A stretch of 64,000 nt of DNA, taken from assembly GCF_028009165.1 (NCBI RefSeq), contig NC_079243.1, positions 1,860,001 to 1,924,000 of the forward strand. The letters run 5' to 3'. This DNA is from Akanthomyces muscarius (taxonomy: Eukaryota > Ascomycota > Sordariomycetes > Hypocreales > Cordycipitaceae). Shown here in pieces: positions 9,199 through 19,213 of the stretch; position 1 is the first letter of the stretch; each line of letters begins with the position of its first letter. Under the pieces are notes generated by a model. It saw only the letters and a list, made by a program, of their open reading frames with translations, was not told the origin of the DNA and searched no databases. The position numbers were made by a program, and so were the translations under genes.

Positions 9199-11004
9199 CT
9201 ACACCACAAACACCGGTAGTTTGCCAGTTTTAAACTCGTTGCGCACATTAATCTTTTCGCCTGTTTCTTGTTGCTTCTGCAGCGCCATTCGCAAAAAGTT
9301 GTGCGCTCTTTCGATATTTGGTCCAAAGGCCGTCAGATCCTGGAACCGCGCCAGAATCCAATCGCGCGTCGAATCCGAGTCTGTCTGCAGCGCTACGAGG
9401 AATAGCGGATACGTGATGAGATGCAGAAGCTCAAGGCCAACGTGCTTGTAGATCTGATGTGCGAGGTTCATTATGACGGCAATGTAGGTCGCGGTAGTTG
9501 TTTTCTTCTCATCGGCAGTCATTACGTGTGGTTCCAGCTCGCACCGTAACAGATGCATCTCGAGCAAGCTGGAGAAATAAAGCGGCATGAAGGCGCGAAA
9601 GTTGGTGGCCACCATGTCAGGGACATCCGCATCGGGTGTCATCTCTGTGGCCAAAGCGACGAGTTCTGGATATTTTTCGGCAAGGTAGTCGGCAGACTCT
9701 TGTACCACGGCCAGACGATGCCGAGCCGCATCACCTTCGTAGCTGGAAATGTCGGCAACCAGGTATCGCAAGCCGCAGCAAGCTTGCCACATGTCGGTGA
9801 TGTGCTGATTTGCGACATCCGCTAGCATCTCATTCGCTGGGTAGTTTTGCCGGAATACGGCCCTGTACAGGCCGTCTGAATAACGATGTAGCTTGGTAAA
9901 GGCCTCTGTCAGCACAATGTCAGGGTCGTGGGCCAGTACAATTCTGTGCATGACTCGATTGACCTCGCCGCCCAGCCCAAATGTAGACCCGAACCCGTCC
10001 ATGAAAGCAAAGTACACGAGCATGCGCGCAGCAAACACAGACAGCGGTGGCGTCTGGGTAGTAGATAGCGCTGTATCGTTTGATAGTGACGATGACGATG
10101 ATGATGCTCTTCCTCTTGGGGGCTTCGCCAGCTGCGCAGGCCAGTCGCTGCATCGCTCTTGTATCAGCAGAGCAGCCCCTTTGAGATGATTTGTCCATCC
10201 AGAGTACGCAGCATCGCCAAACTTTTGCTCATACATGAGCATGAGATAGATGGCCGCCAGCGCAACGTCCAGGTCTATGAAGCTATTCTCGCCGGCGCTT
10301 ATCGTGTCTGCCATCATGCGCAGGGCAGCCGAGTAATGGCCCAGGCCTGACCAGCCAGCTGGGGCCTCTTGGTCTTCACGCGACGCTATTTTCCCTTGGT
10401 GCATGTTGCGCGTACCCAGCGCCAGCAAGCCGCGCATCACCAGGGGGTCCCGTTCGGCCAGCGTAAAGATGATGGAAAAGACGGAAAAGTCGGTGTTCTT
10501 TGTGGAATGCCGCTGAGAGAATGTCGTGCGGTAGTAGCGGATGGCCTCGTGGTCCAAGGACGTCAGTTTTAGCGAGTTTGCCGCCGTGTCAAAGACGGGC
10601 ATGTGCATCGGCACAGTTGCCGCACGCCGCCACGGCGCAACCTGAAGAAGCCACGGCTGGCTGGTGATCAGCGCGCGGTGCGAGGAGTACTGCCCGGACG
10701 AGCTTCCATCTGGAGATTCGTCGCAAGACGGACGCTTGTCACGGGGCTCGTAGTCGCAAAAGAGTCGGAGGCGGATGCAGCGCAGGCATTTCGGCCGCGT
10801 CTCGTCGCACTTGACCTTTTTCGTGCGGCACGTCCAGCAGCCCTTGCGCGACCGCGGTCCGTTGCGCCCCCCGCTGACGCGAACCCGGGTGGCGCTGCTC
10901 GAGGCCTGCCCTGGTGAGGTGGTCGAGGATGGTGTTGGGGCGGCTGAGCTCTCACAGCTCGGAGACGACGCTTGGCTGGTCTCCTCCGCCTGAGAGTCAG
11001 ACAT
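9199..11004 (-). CDS. Zn2Cys6 transcription factor
   Basis: I place the start at ATG 11004, giving 601 aa; the frame stays open upstream to 11517 but begins there with GTG and its translation is an Arg/Ser/Ala-rich run typical of translated leader. The binuclear cluster is at residues 56-84: CWTC, six residues, C, six residues, C, CLRC spacing and a final C, followed by the usual basic linker. The remaining 500 residues look like the fungal-specific regulatory domain, including a helical segment with DVALAAIYLMLMYEQKF and a low-complexity SSSSSLSND patch. This is a nuclear DNA-binding regulator. Being next to and co-oriented with the OYE and monooxygenase genes, it is a candidate pathway-specific regulator, which is inference only. 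Confidence 0.88.
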   Translation of the reverse strand: MSDSQAEETSQASSPSCESSAAPTPSSTTSPGQASSSATRVRVSGGRNGPRSRKGCWTCRTKKVKCDETRPKCLRCIRLRLFCDYEPRDKRPSCDESPDGSSSGQYSSHRALITSQPWLLQVAPWRRAATVPMHMPVFDTAANSLKLTSLDHEAIRYYRTTFSQRHSTKNTDFSVFSIIFTLAERDPLVMRGLLALGTRNMHQGKIASREDQEAPAGWSGLGHYSAALRMMADTISAGENSFIDLDVALAAIYLMLMYEQKFGDAAYSGWTNHLKGAALLIQERCSDWPAQLAKPPRGRASSSSSSLSNDTALSTTQTPPLSVFAARMLVYFAFMDGFGSTFGLGGEVNRVMHRIVLAHDPDIVLTEAFTKLHRYSDGLYRAVFRQNYPANEMLADVANQHITDMWQACCGLRYLVADISSYEGDAARHRLAVVQESADYLAEKYPELVALATEMTPDADVPDMVATNFRAFMPLYFSSLLEMHLLRCELEPHVMTADEKKTTTATYIAVIMNLAHQIYKHVGLELLHLITYPLFLVALQTDSDSTRDWILARFQDLTAFGPNIERAHNFLRMALQKQQETGEKINVRNEFKTGKLPVFVV

Positions 11005-12268
11005 GAGAAGGCGCGGCAGCGAGGCCAGCCTGGCCCGGCGAGCCTCGCGAGCAGCGACTGGGTATGAGCGGCCCGCGGGGAGCCTCGCAATGGAGTAAGC
11101 TCTGCGAGCAGCAGTCGACGACGGCCGGGTGCGCCGACTTGTCCTCGGCCAGAAGCTGCGACTACGGGCGGCCCGGGCCCGTGTCCGACCGTGTGGATAG
11201 CTTGAACTCCCGGCACCGGTACTCGGAATGTCCGCGGCGGCTCCACGGACGGGACGAATCAATTGCGGGGATTGCTGATGTCGCACTGATGCACCTCGCG
11301 ATCGTGCTGCATCTGGGTGCGACCCTTGCTGTGCGCTTGGCTGTGGCTGCGGTAGGGTTGCGGTGAGCCGTGTCTCGTTAGCCGACGAGATTGATGAATG
11401 TGAAGGCGAAATTTCCGACCGGGCCGCCATCGTGGGCCCAATGCTTTTTTGCCGACGGTCGGCAAGTTTTTCCTCCGTATTATTCGCAGCCTGATTTTCT
11501 TGTCCCGCCTTTCTCACCGATTTCGCCTAGGGTCCTCAGCCGGGGTCTCGAGCATGAATGGGGAAACTCGTCGGTTTTGCCGACCAAGTCGGGAAAGGGT
11601 TCAAATATGACGTGGGCTGCAAAGCTTAGGACTGAAAAATGAAGTGCGATCCTTGGCCTTTAAGTATTTTTGCTCGTCTGGACAAGATTGCTTCCCGCTG
11701 ACATGAGATGGCGTACTCTACACACCGTTCTGTGGCGATCTACATCCATGCTTGGGCAATGGCGAACGCTAGCACTTAATATGTATTTTAAAATTGGGAA
11801 TTTTTACTGACATAGGAGCATTATGCAGATTTCTAGATTTGAGTATATACGTAAATATCGCGAACATACCCTTAGAGATAGATATATCGTCGTCTCGCAA
11901 CTACACCGTATGATCAGCAAGTATCATGATGGATGACAGTACCACTACCGCTCACAGAGCACCGCCCGGCTGCTTAGTTTTCTAATTCTTTCCAATATAT
12001 TGTTGTATATCTCATACTCTACTAGAACTGGTTGCAATGTTTATTTTCTTTGCAGTTGCCTCCAATGCCGACGACCATGTGCGGTCCAATTCCACGTCTC
12101 GGGTAGCGCCGCTTCGGCCGCCGAGGAAAACGACTTGCGCTGGAAGCACAATCTTTGGAGGAATGTCTTTTGCGCTCGACCGAAAAAAAAGAGAAGAACG
12201 GAAAATATGTAGCATGTGTAATCTCATAAGAATTATTAAGAGGAACGTACTATAAATAAAGCCCGATT
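11005..12268. other. Intergenic, regulator leader and CCA-enzyme 3' flank
   Basis: The first 500 bases are the likely 5' leader of the Zn2Cys6 gene (open but ATG-poor frame on the minus strand). From about 11640 to 12270 the DNA becomes AT-rich and contains no supportable gene. Confidence 0.5.
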
Positions 12269-13867
12269 TTAGCCGGTGGTAGGCAACCCCAGAACATATT
12301 TCTCCTGAAGCAGCCATTTCTTGCAATCTTCCTTGGTGGCTTCTGCGTTGTCGAATTGCCATTTCAATAATTTTTCTGTGATGATTTGGAGGTACTTGCC
12401 TCCCTTTTGTAGCCCGAATAAATCTTGTATTTCTATGCCGTTTAGGAGTGGTCGCCCAAGAACAGCGTTCTGTAGCTTCTGGTAGAGAACAAAATCTGCG
12501 AAATTTGCGTACTTTTCTAACATGCTTTCGAAAAGAGACACCTGAAAGCTGGTCACGTTGTCTTTGGCTGTGTCTTGGTGTAGCGTTTCTGCCAGCAGGA
12601 CATATGTAAGCTGGGCTATCCATGTCGCACCCCAAGAACGAATTGCCATACCGCATTCGCCTCGTGAACAGCATTGGCCGGCCTGCTCTTCAAAACAAGC
12701 CACCATAGTACGAATCGAGTCAAATTTCCCCAAAGAATCATCGAGTAGCTTTGCTGCCTTTGCGGAAGCCTTGATGGAACTGGCTGCCTCTCGAACAATC
12801 TCTTTGCGCAGAGCTTGTCGCAGTCCAGCAAGTGGAGAGTAGGCCGCTAATAACCAAAGGTACTCAATGTTTTCGTACGATCGAATCAGATGCGATAGAT
12901 TGCTCTGGCCAACCAAAATGCGACCAAGCATGTTGTATGCCAGGGGCCAGGTTCTCGGCCACGGAGAAGAAGAAGCAGACTGTATCCTCCACGCCGGGTG
13001 TTGGGACGCCAAATTCTCAAGTACCGTAGAGTCCGACCGAAAGAATATGGGCGAGTAGAGATGAAAATCGAATAAAAAGTCAAAAGCAGTCTCTGTGTTA
13101 CTACCTGCCATCATTTTGTCCAGTTCGGCCCCGACTCTGTCGCGAGTGATTATCGTGTCGAGCGCTCGGTGCACTTCAGGGTCAAGCGTACAACGAGCAG
13201 TCTCTGGCGCAATGGAAAACCCGAGCTTACTGGCGACTCTTATCAAACGAAGAACCCTCAGAGGATCATCCATAAGCGTCTGTTTCGGTTCGAGGGGCGT
13301 CCTCATGGTCCTTGCATCCAGATCTTTGATGCCCCAACCAGTAAAGTCAACCACCTCTTGCCTTTCCAAATGAAAGAATAGCGCATTGACCGTCGCGTCA
13401 CGACGAGATGCATCCTCAGCCGCCGTGCCAAATTCCATGTCGGGGTCTCGACTTCTTCCATCGTACACCTCTTTCCGCAAATTGACAAGGTCCACGTCCA
13501 AGCCAAACAGGATACATCCAGCCGTTTCTAGCTTCTTGGACATTTTGGGATTTTTCTTCGCAATGTGCGCTCTCGAGAAGTAGGGCTGGGACATTCCCAG
13601 ACATGATGCCTTTTCAGAGTATTTCTGTGCAATTTCCGGTCTTGCGAAAAAGGCCTGTAGAACTGTGACAAATTCCTTGCCCGTCAGATTGTTCAACGCC
13701 AGGTCAAGGTCGGACGACGGTATCCCCAAGAGGCGATCGCGAACCCAGCCACCCGTGATCCAGGTCTCCAGCCCCGGAACAAGTTGGGAGCAGTCTAGCA
13801 GGAACTCTCGAAGAAGTTGCTCGGCAGGAAGTAGCTCGATGTTTAATTGACGGGTGGCCATGGCCAT
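12269..13867 (-). CDS. CCA-adding tRNA nucleotidyltransferase
   Basis: The enzyme adds or repairs the 3' CCA end of tRNAs in nucleus/cytosol and mitochondria. From ATG 13867 the product is 532 aa, close to yeast Cca1. The class II nucleotidyltransferase head is clear: GGWVRDRLLG at residues 39-48, the metal-binding D-L-D in SSDLDLAL at about 51-58, then the conserved FGTAAEDASRRDATVNALFF and a DDPLRVLRLIR segment. The C-terminal body is less conserved. No intron is needed. The same frame is open for at least 46 codons upstream without any ATG, and those codons would encode a basic, acid-poor stretch (FRPFGRRFFAQNSRTA) resembling a mitochondrial presequence; see findings. Confidence 0.93.
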   Translation of the reverse strand: MAMATRQLNIELLPAEQLLREFLLDCSQLVPGLETWITGGWVRDRLLGIPSSDLDLALNNLTGKEFVTVLQAFFARPEIAQKYSEKASCLGMSQPYFSRAHIAKKNPKMSKKLETAGCILFGLDVDLVNLRKEVYDGRSRDPDMEFGTAAEDASRRDATVNALFFHLERQEVVDFTGWGIKDLDARTMRTPLEPKQTLMDDPLRVLRLIRVASKLGFSIAPETARCTLDPEVHRALDTIITRDRVGAELDKMMAGSNTETAFDFLFDFHLYSPIFFRSDSTVLENLASQHPAWRIQSASSSPWPRTWPLAYNMLGRILVGQSNLSHLIRSYENIEYLWLLAAYSPLAGLRQALRKEIVREAASSIKASAKAAKLLDDSLGKFDSIRTMVACFEEQAGQCCSRGECGMAIRSWGATWIAQLTYVLLAETLHQDTAKDNVTSFQVSLFESMLEKYANFADFVLYQKLQNAVLGRPLLNGIEIQDLFGLQKGGKYLQIITEKLLKWQFDNAEATKEDCKKWLLQEKYVLGLPTTG

Positions 13868-14339
13868 GGCCGTGCGTGAATTTTGCGCAAAGAATCTCCG
13901 TCCAAATGGTCTGAAGCTTTTTGAAGTGATGTGATCGCTTTGAAGAATAAATTTGAATTTGTCAAGCCGATACGAAATGAATCGTTGGACGATTTCGGTA
14001 GACAAGGACTTTGAAACGCAGCCAACAATTATTGAGGATGAGTCACGCTGCCTACTTGACCTCGATCCGCCCGAAAAGTAGCTGCGGCACTGCTACACTG
14101 CCATGACCGATCAAAATGTTGTAAACTGCTGCAGAAGAACTCAAATTAAAGAAGCTGAAAACTTTCATGAGAACATTCCCGAAGGCGCTTTAGGGCGGAT
14201 GGGATCTGTTACTGCTTACAGCCTTGCCCGTACTTTCGTAGTGCCTGATAACACAGCCTGTTGATGATTACCCCGCGCATTAATTTCACTTTCGCACTCT
14301 ACTGGTACATTCTGTTCACATCCCCACGCGACTCTGAAG
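13868..14339. other. Divergent promoter of CCA enzyme and GST-like gene
   Basis: A head-to-head intergenic region of about 470 bp. It includes the ATG-less in-frame extension of the CCA-enzyme frame (to at least 14040). Confidence 0.5.
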
Positions 14340-15288
14340 ATGGAGGCCGACAAAGGTGATCCAAGCGCTTACACGCTTCACATGTTTCCCTTTTCGCTCT
14401 ATTCCATCATGGTCATGTACACGTACGTGCTGGGGAACGAGGCATTAGACGACGGTGGCGGAATAATTCTCTCAAACAAACTCGTAAACTTGCATCGAGA
14501 TGAAAACATCAGCGAAGAGTACCTCGCGAAAATTAATCCAAAAGGCCTAGTATGATTTCGCAAACTCTCTCCCCTGCGTGGCGAGCTAACATTCAGTAGG
14601 TACCTACCTTGACCGGTGGTACTCTGTCGCAGCCAATGCCAGAGAGCCTCGATATTTCTTACTGGTTGTGCTCTCACTACCCATGGCTCCTTCCAGAGGC
14701 AAAAGAGTCAAAGATCCGACAGCTCTTGCGTGATTTGCATGCAATTCAAGGCCAGTGTCTGTCGATTCCGAAAGGGAGGCGCATGGACAAGATACCGTGC
14801 GATGCCGATGAGCGGCTGCAGAGAGACGACATAAGCCAGGAATATAGGCAAGCTCTGGAGTACAAGCAGAAAGTGTAAGGCTCCCCCGAATTTGCAAGAA
14901 AAAAAATTGGCATCCGTCTTTTGAGCATGACTCACATTCATTCAGCCACAGAGAGACACTCGAAAATGCCTTGACCGATGCTAGAGTAGCAGAAGCTGAA
15001 CACCAAGCGCGGGCTCTGTTCCGGGACGTCATGACTGTCCGCAACGCGGAAGACGAATGGATTTTCGGTAATGGCCCTACCGTATTGGACGCACATCTAG
15101 TTCCATTCATCATACGGCGCTTGGATTGCAACCGAGACGACCTGGTTCCAGAGGCTTTGCAAGAGTACGCCCAGAAGCATGCCGCGTCCGTTCAATGGAA
15201 TTATGTCATGCACGGGCGACCGACAATGTGGAATGTCTCCCTGGGGCACGTTAGTGACATGGCCGCCGAGTACAATGGGCCTCTGTAG
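14340..15288 (+). CDS. Divergent glutathione S-transferase-like protein
   Basis: Predicted exons are 14340-14549, 14600-14874 and 14946-15288 (275 aa); introns of 50 and 71 bp restore a continuous frame. The thioredoxin-like N-terminal half has the GST pattern: an FPFSLYSIMV strand, VNLHRDENISEEYLAKINPKG, and then the VPTL cis-proline segment that is formed only when intron 1 is removed, followed by LSQPMPESLDISYWL. The C-terminal half is helical and contains GNGPTVLDAHLVPFI, the usual GST N-capping Asp region. The catalytic Cys/Ser/Tyr of the standard classes is not obvious, so the activity may be lost or altered. Substrate and class are unknown. Confidence 0.8.
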
Positions 15289-16030
15289 CGAGCGCGACCG
15301 ATTGTGCTTGGGATCTCGGATCTTACATATAAACAGTTGACCAGGGCAATGGACGATGAAACTTTCTTCGAAACAAGGTCGTAATCGCAGGTACCAGCGT
15401 GAACAAAAGTCCCAGCATCAATCTCCGTTTCACCGCAATGTGAGCAACCGCCTGCAGGTTACTGACGACAGTTGTAGTGGCTGACGCCGGCGAGCAAGGC
15501 TAGCTCACCCGCTGACACCACTGTAATTCACGCTGCGGTGCTAAATTTGCGGGCAACTACTGCTAATCATTCACGGTCGCGTGAAGAAACGCCTCTGGGG
15601 CCAACCAGCCGAACTTGGATTCCACAGGCCTGAGCAATTGGCCGCTTCGATAGGCGCCGACGAATCGAGTTAGAGCAAGACTTCTTTTTTACAACATGCA
15701 CTCTTCGGTTCCTTGTGTCATCGTGAGATGATGGAGAGTGCCTGTGCCGCTCCTTCCCGCGCGCCGTGTGGCGATGGGCCATTCCCAAATGAGGAAGTCT
15801 GGGTCGTTAGCAAGCGGGCGAGCGAGCCTCCTTTGTTCGCCGTGGCGGATGAAGTAGGCACGCTGCCGTCAATATACGCAATAACATGAAGCCTCTTGAA
15901 AAACTTGGTTCATATAAAATACTCCAAATACGGCTCTTTCTGATTGTTCTTTTTTCTCATCAGCCTCTTCAATAGGAGTTTCGTCAAAACACCTTTGTCT
16001 ATTATTCCGCCTCTTGGTTAACGTGTCGCC
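15289..16030. other. Intergenic, nothing recognised
   Basis: About 740 bp. The last 130 bases are pyrimidine-rich and end gtcgccATGG, a good fungal start context for the next gene. Confidence 0.5.
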
Positions 16031-17779
16031 ATGGTCTCTTTAAAACGTACGGATGTTAGATGCCAGCTCTGTGGTGTCAGCGGCAATGTTGGCCGCATGC
16101 GACTGGTAAACGAGCCTCCAGAGGCAGCATCGCGACGCATACGCAAAGGCTTCCCTCTCACCAACGAAACCGACTGTGTTGGATGTTTTGTGGTGACCGA
16201 TAATGGCATCGAAGATGCCGATGACGCCGCAGACGTGTCGTTCGTTCCAGAAGAGGTTGAACATCCAGAAGATGCCAAGTACGAGTATATGCCAACACCG
16301 TCAGGCGTGAGTGTCGAAGACTGTCTGGACGACATGTCGGACGACGATGAGGACGACGATTACAACGACGACAATGACAGCGACATGGAATTGGACGCCA
16401 ATGGCAAATCATACGTGAAATTTCTCAACGGCTTACCATCGGATGACTGCAACGTCATCGTGCCCCTGACTGAAGAGTACAAGCAGCGGGACCAGACATG
16501 GCGCAGCCGCGAGCACATCTCCGGGCCCAACTGTGTTCTCCGCAACGCGTACTCTGGAAACAACATTACGGCCGAGGAGCTTCGAGGCTGCAACACCTTT
16601 CAGCTTCTGTGCCCAAAGCCAAGCGACTGGGAGCCGGAGAGGGGCGACGAGGAATTCGAGCTCGACGACGAGTGCCCCATCTATCTATCCGGCCTGCGGG
16701 ATCATCTCGACATAACGTCCAGCTCGGCCGCCGTCTTTGCCCCTATGCGCCACAGGCAGGAGCAATTCCACGTGCACAACTGGGCGAGCGCCGCCAGCAG
16801 CCGCCATCTCGCAGCCATGCCGTTCCATCCCGCATGCTTCGAGGTCTTCAAGCGCGCGTCGCTCAAGCGCTTCAATACGATTGATGTGGCCGGCTTGGCT
16901 GACTGGTACCAGGTCGAGTCGACATACCATTTTACGGATAAAATCTTTCCTCATGATGAAGCGGTGCGTCGTGCGACAAAGGACCGGGTCTGGAACCATG
17001 TCGAAGGCGATGAGTGGATTGCCGCGAACCCGTGCTTTGTGCCTGCGCTTCGTGAGGAAATGCAACAGCTGGCTACCGATGAAGAATTCGCGGGGCCTCG
17101 GCCCGGCGAGGAAGAAACCAGCATCATTGGCAGTATCGATGAGATTGCGCAGATGAATCTGTCTTCTGAGGTTTCGGCTAATCTCCCGCAGTCATTCTAT
17201 TTCGGGCATATCCGTCACGACATGCCCTGGATCTGGGAAACTTGGTGCGCGCGCCCGTATGCTGGCTGGACTGCCTATTCCCAGGCCGAGATCGCAAAGG
17301 ATCCGCTCGCCCTCAGCCACCAGAGAGAGTATCTACAGAACTGGATTCGTGCGATTGAGGCTGACGGTGAATCCTCGATCCAGCAACGCGCGCAGCTGCG
17401 AGACCTCAATTCTCAGCTAAAGGAGCTCGAGGCCAAGAGCTACTTTGCCCCCGAGCCCGTCCCGGCGACTTTGCTCCCTCGGCAGGGTACAGATTGGCGT
17501 AAGCTTTACTTTGCGCTTCGGAATCTGGGCGAGATTTCAAATGGCCTCCGCAACCGCGAACGTGTTTGGCGCTGCTGCAACTACATACTGGATCGCATTG
17601 CACTGCAGCGGGAAAAGGGAAAGATCAAAGCGAATAATCACACGAGGCTTCCAAGAGACGGGCACAGGAACACGGGCATGTATAATGGAAGGAGCTTGGA
17701 CTTTGCTGATGACTACTCTGAGAGCGAGGCTGAATTTTCAGACGACAATGCCGAGGACATGGAGATGGATGATAATTAA
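16031..17779 (+). CDS. Uncharacterised fungal protein with paired cysteines and acidic tract
   Basis: A single-exon 582-aa ORF with a strong start context. The N-terminus has CQLCG at residues 11-15 and, about 35 residues later, DCVGC, so a four-cysteine metal site is possible. Then comes a long acidic run (DDEDDDYNDDNDSDMELD, about residues 115-135), a segment ITAEELRGCNTFQLLCPKP, and FHPACFEVFKRAS in the middle. It ends in another acidic tail. These blocks resemble a family of large, F-box-associated-looking fungal proteins that I know only as uncharacterised; I do not see a convincing F-box. No signal peptide or membrane helix. Function unknown. Confidence 0.8.
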   Translation: MVSLKRTDVRCQLCGVSGNVGRMRLVNEPPEAASRRIRKGFPLTNETDCVGCFVVTDNGIEDADDAADVSFVPEEVEHPEDAKYEYMPTPSGVSVEDCLDDMSDDDEDDDYNDDNDSDMELDANGKSYVKFLNGLPSDDCNVIVPLTEEYKQRDQTWRSREHISGPNCVLRNAYSGNNITAEELRGCNTFQLLCPKPSDWEPERGDEEFELDDECPIYLSGLRDHLDITSSSAAVFAPMRHRQEQFHVHNWASAASSRHLAAMPFHPACFEVFKRASLKRFNTIDVAGLADWYQVESTYHFTDKIFPHDEAVRRATKDRVWNHVEGDEWIAANPCFVPALREEMQQLATDEEFAGPRPGEEETSIIGSIDEIAQMNLSSEVSANLPQSFYFGHIRHDMPWIWETWCARPYAGWTAYSQAEIAKDPLALSHQREYLQNWIRAIEADGESSIQQRAQLRDLNSQLKELEAKSYFAPEPVPATLLPRQGTDWRKLYFALRNLGEISNGLRNRERVWRCCNYILDRIALQREKGKIKANNHTRLPRDGHRNTGMYNGRSLDFADDYSESEAEFSDDNAEDMEMDDN

Positions 17780-17856
17780 GAGCACTAGTAGTTTGAGATT
17801 TTCAATCCCTTTGTAACATATGTGCTTCAGTTGAACACACATTTGCTTTTTTCTTC

Positions 17857-18876
17857 TTAATTATCGAGAGTGTATCCTTCAGTGCCGCAGTCGTCATGAT
17901 CGATTTTTAAAGTTTCCATTTCGACATCATCAAGCATGCGCACACTGACTGGCTGCACATTCATGTTCTTTGCATAATTATCCATGACGATCGGAAGCCT
18001 CTCAGGTGGCAGCTTGTCGAAAAAGCTGATGGGCGGGCCATAGATTCTCCAAAACATATACACGCCACACGTCTTGCACATGGCTGGTCCGCCCATCTTG
18101 GCGTTCCAAAGATATTCGAATGTATTTTCCTTGCCGTGGATGCGAACAACGTCTTTGGTTTCATAGGAGCCGACAAAGGCAAGCTGTCGCCATTAGTAAC
18201 GGCGCGCAGCACATGCACTATGCTCTCGGCTGCGTAAATACATACTCTGCTACATAAGCTGCAATTGTCAGACTTGATTTGCTTGTCTTGTACTCTGTAT
18301 AGCGTCTCGATCCGCACTTGTCCGCAGGTGCATGATCCGTGCTGCACGGCTGGCGAGTCTGCCGTTGGTAGCGCGGGCAGAGATGGCTTGGTTTCGTCCG
18401 TGTTCACCGTGGTGGCCCTAGTTTCCGCTTCTTAGATGGTCTCTTTCCAAATCCGATATTGCCATCAATGGCATTAATCGCTTACCCGACTTTGAATGGG
18501 TTCAGTTCCATCAAAAGATTGATGTTGACCAGCGTCTGCCCTTTGAGTGGACCTGAAGAGTGCACTCCAGTGACGCCGTTACCGCAGGATTGGCAAAACT
18601 AGCAATGGCATTAACATCGGAGATGTGTAATGAGTGTGCGGCAGAATAATGTACTTTATCGATGAGAACCCCAGAATTGTATTCCCTCAAGCTCCCATCG
18701 TCCTTTACCACTGTCAAACTATCCCCTGACACCGCTACCCAGCGGTAGCCTTTCTTCTTGCACTGCCTACAAGTGCACTCCATTCCTGAGGTAATCTCAG
18801 GCATCAGCAGCTCGAAACGATACTTGCCACAGTGGCAATTTCCATGATACCGAATCTTTCCACTGCTTTCCGTCAT
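17857..18876 (-). CDS. Tandem GFA/CENP-V-domain protein
   Basis: Predicted exons, in coding order, are 18876-18655, 18598-18486, 18417-18246 and 18183-17857 (277 aa; introns 56, 68 and 62 bp). What look like two small genes are joined by splicing. Domain 1 has zinc ligands in NCHCGKYRF, CTCRQCKKKGY and, only after removal of intron 1, FCQSCGNGV. Domain 2 has SCTCGQVRI, NCSLCSR and MCKTCGVYMFW, the middle and last motifs again joined over an intron. The family (PF04828) includes glutathione-dependent formaldehyde-activating enzymes and centromere protein V; fungal tandem members are common and mostly uncharacterised. Zinc binding is well supported, the substrate is not. Confidence 0.85.
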
Positions 18877-19213
18877 TTTTTGCCGTCGTTATAAGGACTC
18901 CTGCAGCATGGAACTGGCAAACCGAAATTGAAAAGTACCGGCTATGTGCGGGGAGAGCTAACGTAGCATTTAAATAGCAAATGGGTCTCACACCGCGCTG
19001 ACGAGGCTAGAAATGCGGAGTTGAGGCGTCAAGTTTGTCAGCGGATGTTGCCCGTTTGGGCGCGTTGCGATGGAAACAGTACATGCTATTTATACTCATA
19101 AATATGGCTTTATTAACAAGTTGGTGATAAGTCTTGTTGCTAGATACATGGTACCATCAGCGTTTACGAAAGCCGACGCCAGTGGACAGCAGATTTTGTC
19201 GCTCTGCAGACTT
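18877..19213. other. Intergenic, nothing recognised
   Basis: A 337-bp gap holding the promoter of the GFA gene and the 3' flank of the MFS gene, both on the minus strand. Confidence 0.5.

Noticed and set aside
11005..11517. 171-residue N-terminal extension of the Zn2Cys6 factor
   Set aside because: The frame is open but starts at GTG, and its Arg/Ser/Ala-rich translation lacks conservation-like features; the ATG at 11004 begins a normal Ser-rich N-terminus shortly before the zinc cluster.
18511..18876. Stand-alone 121-aa GFA protein
   Set aside because: Reading straight through the first 56-bp intron destroys the last zinc motif; splicing restores it and links to the second domain.
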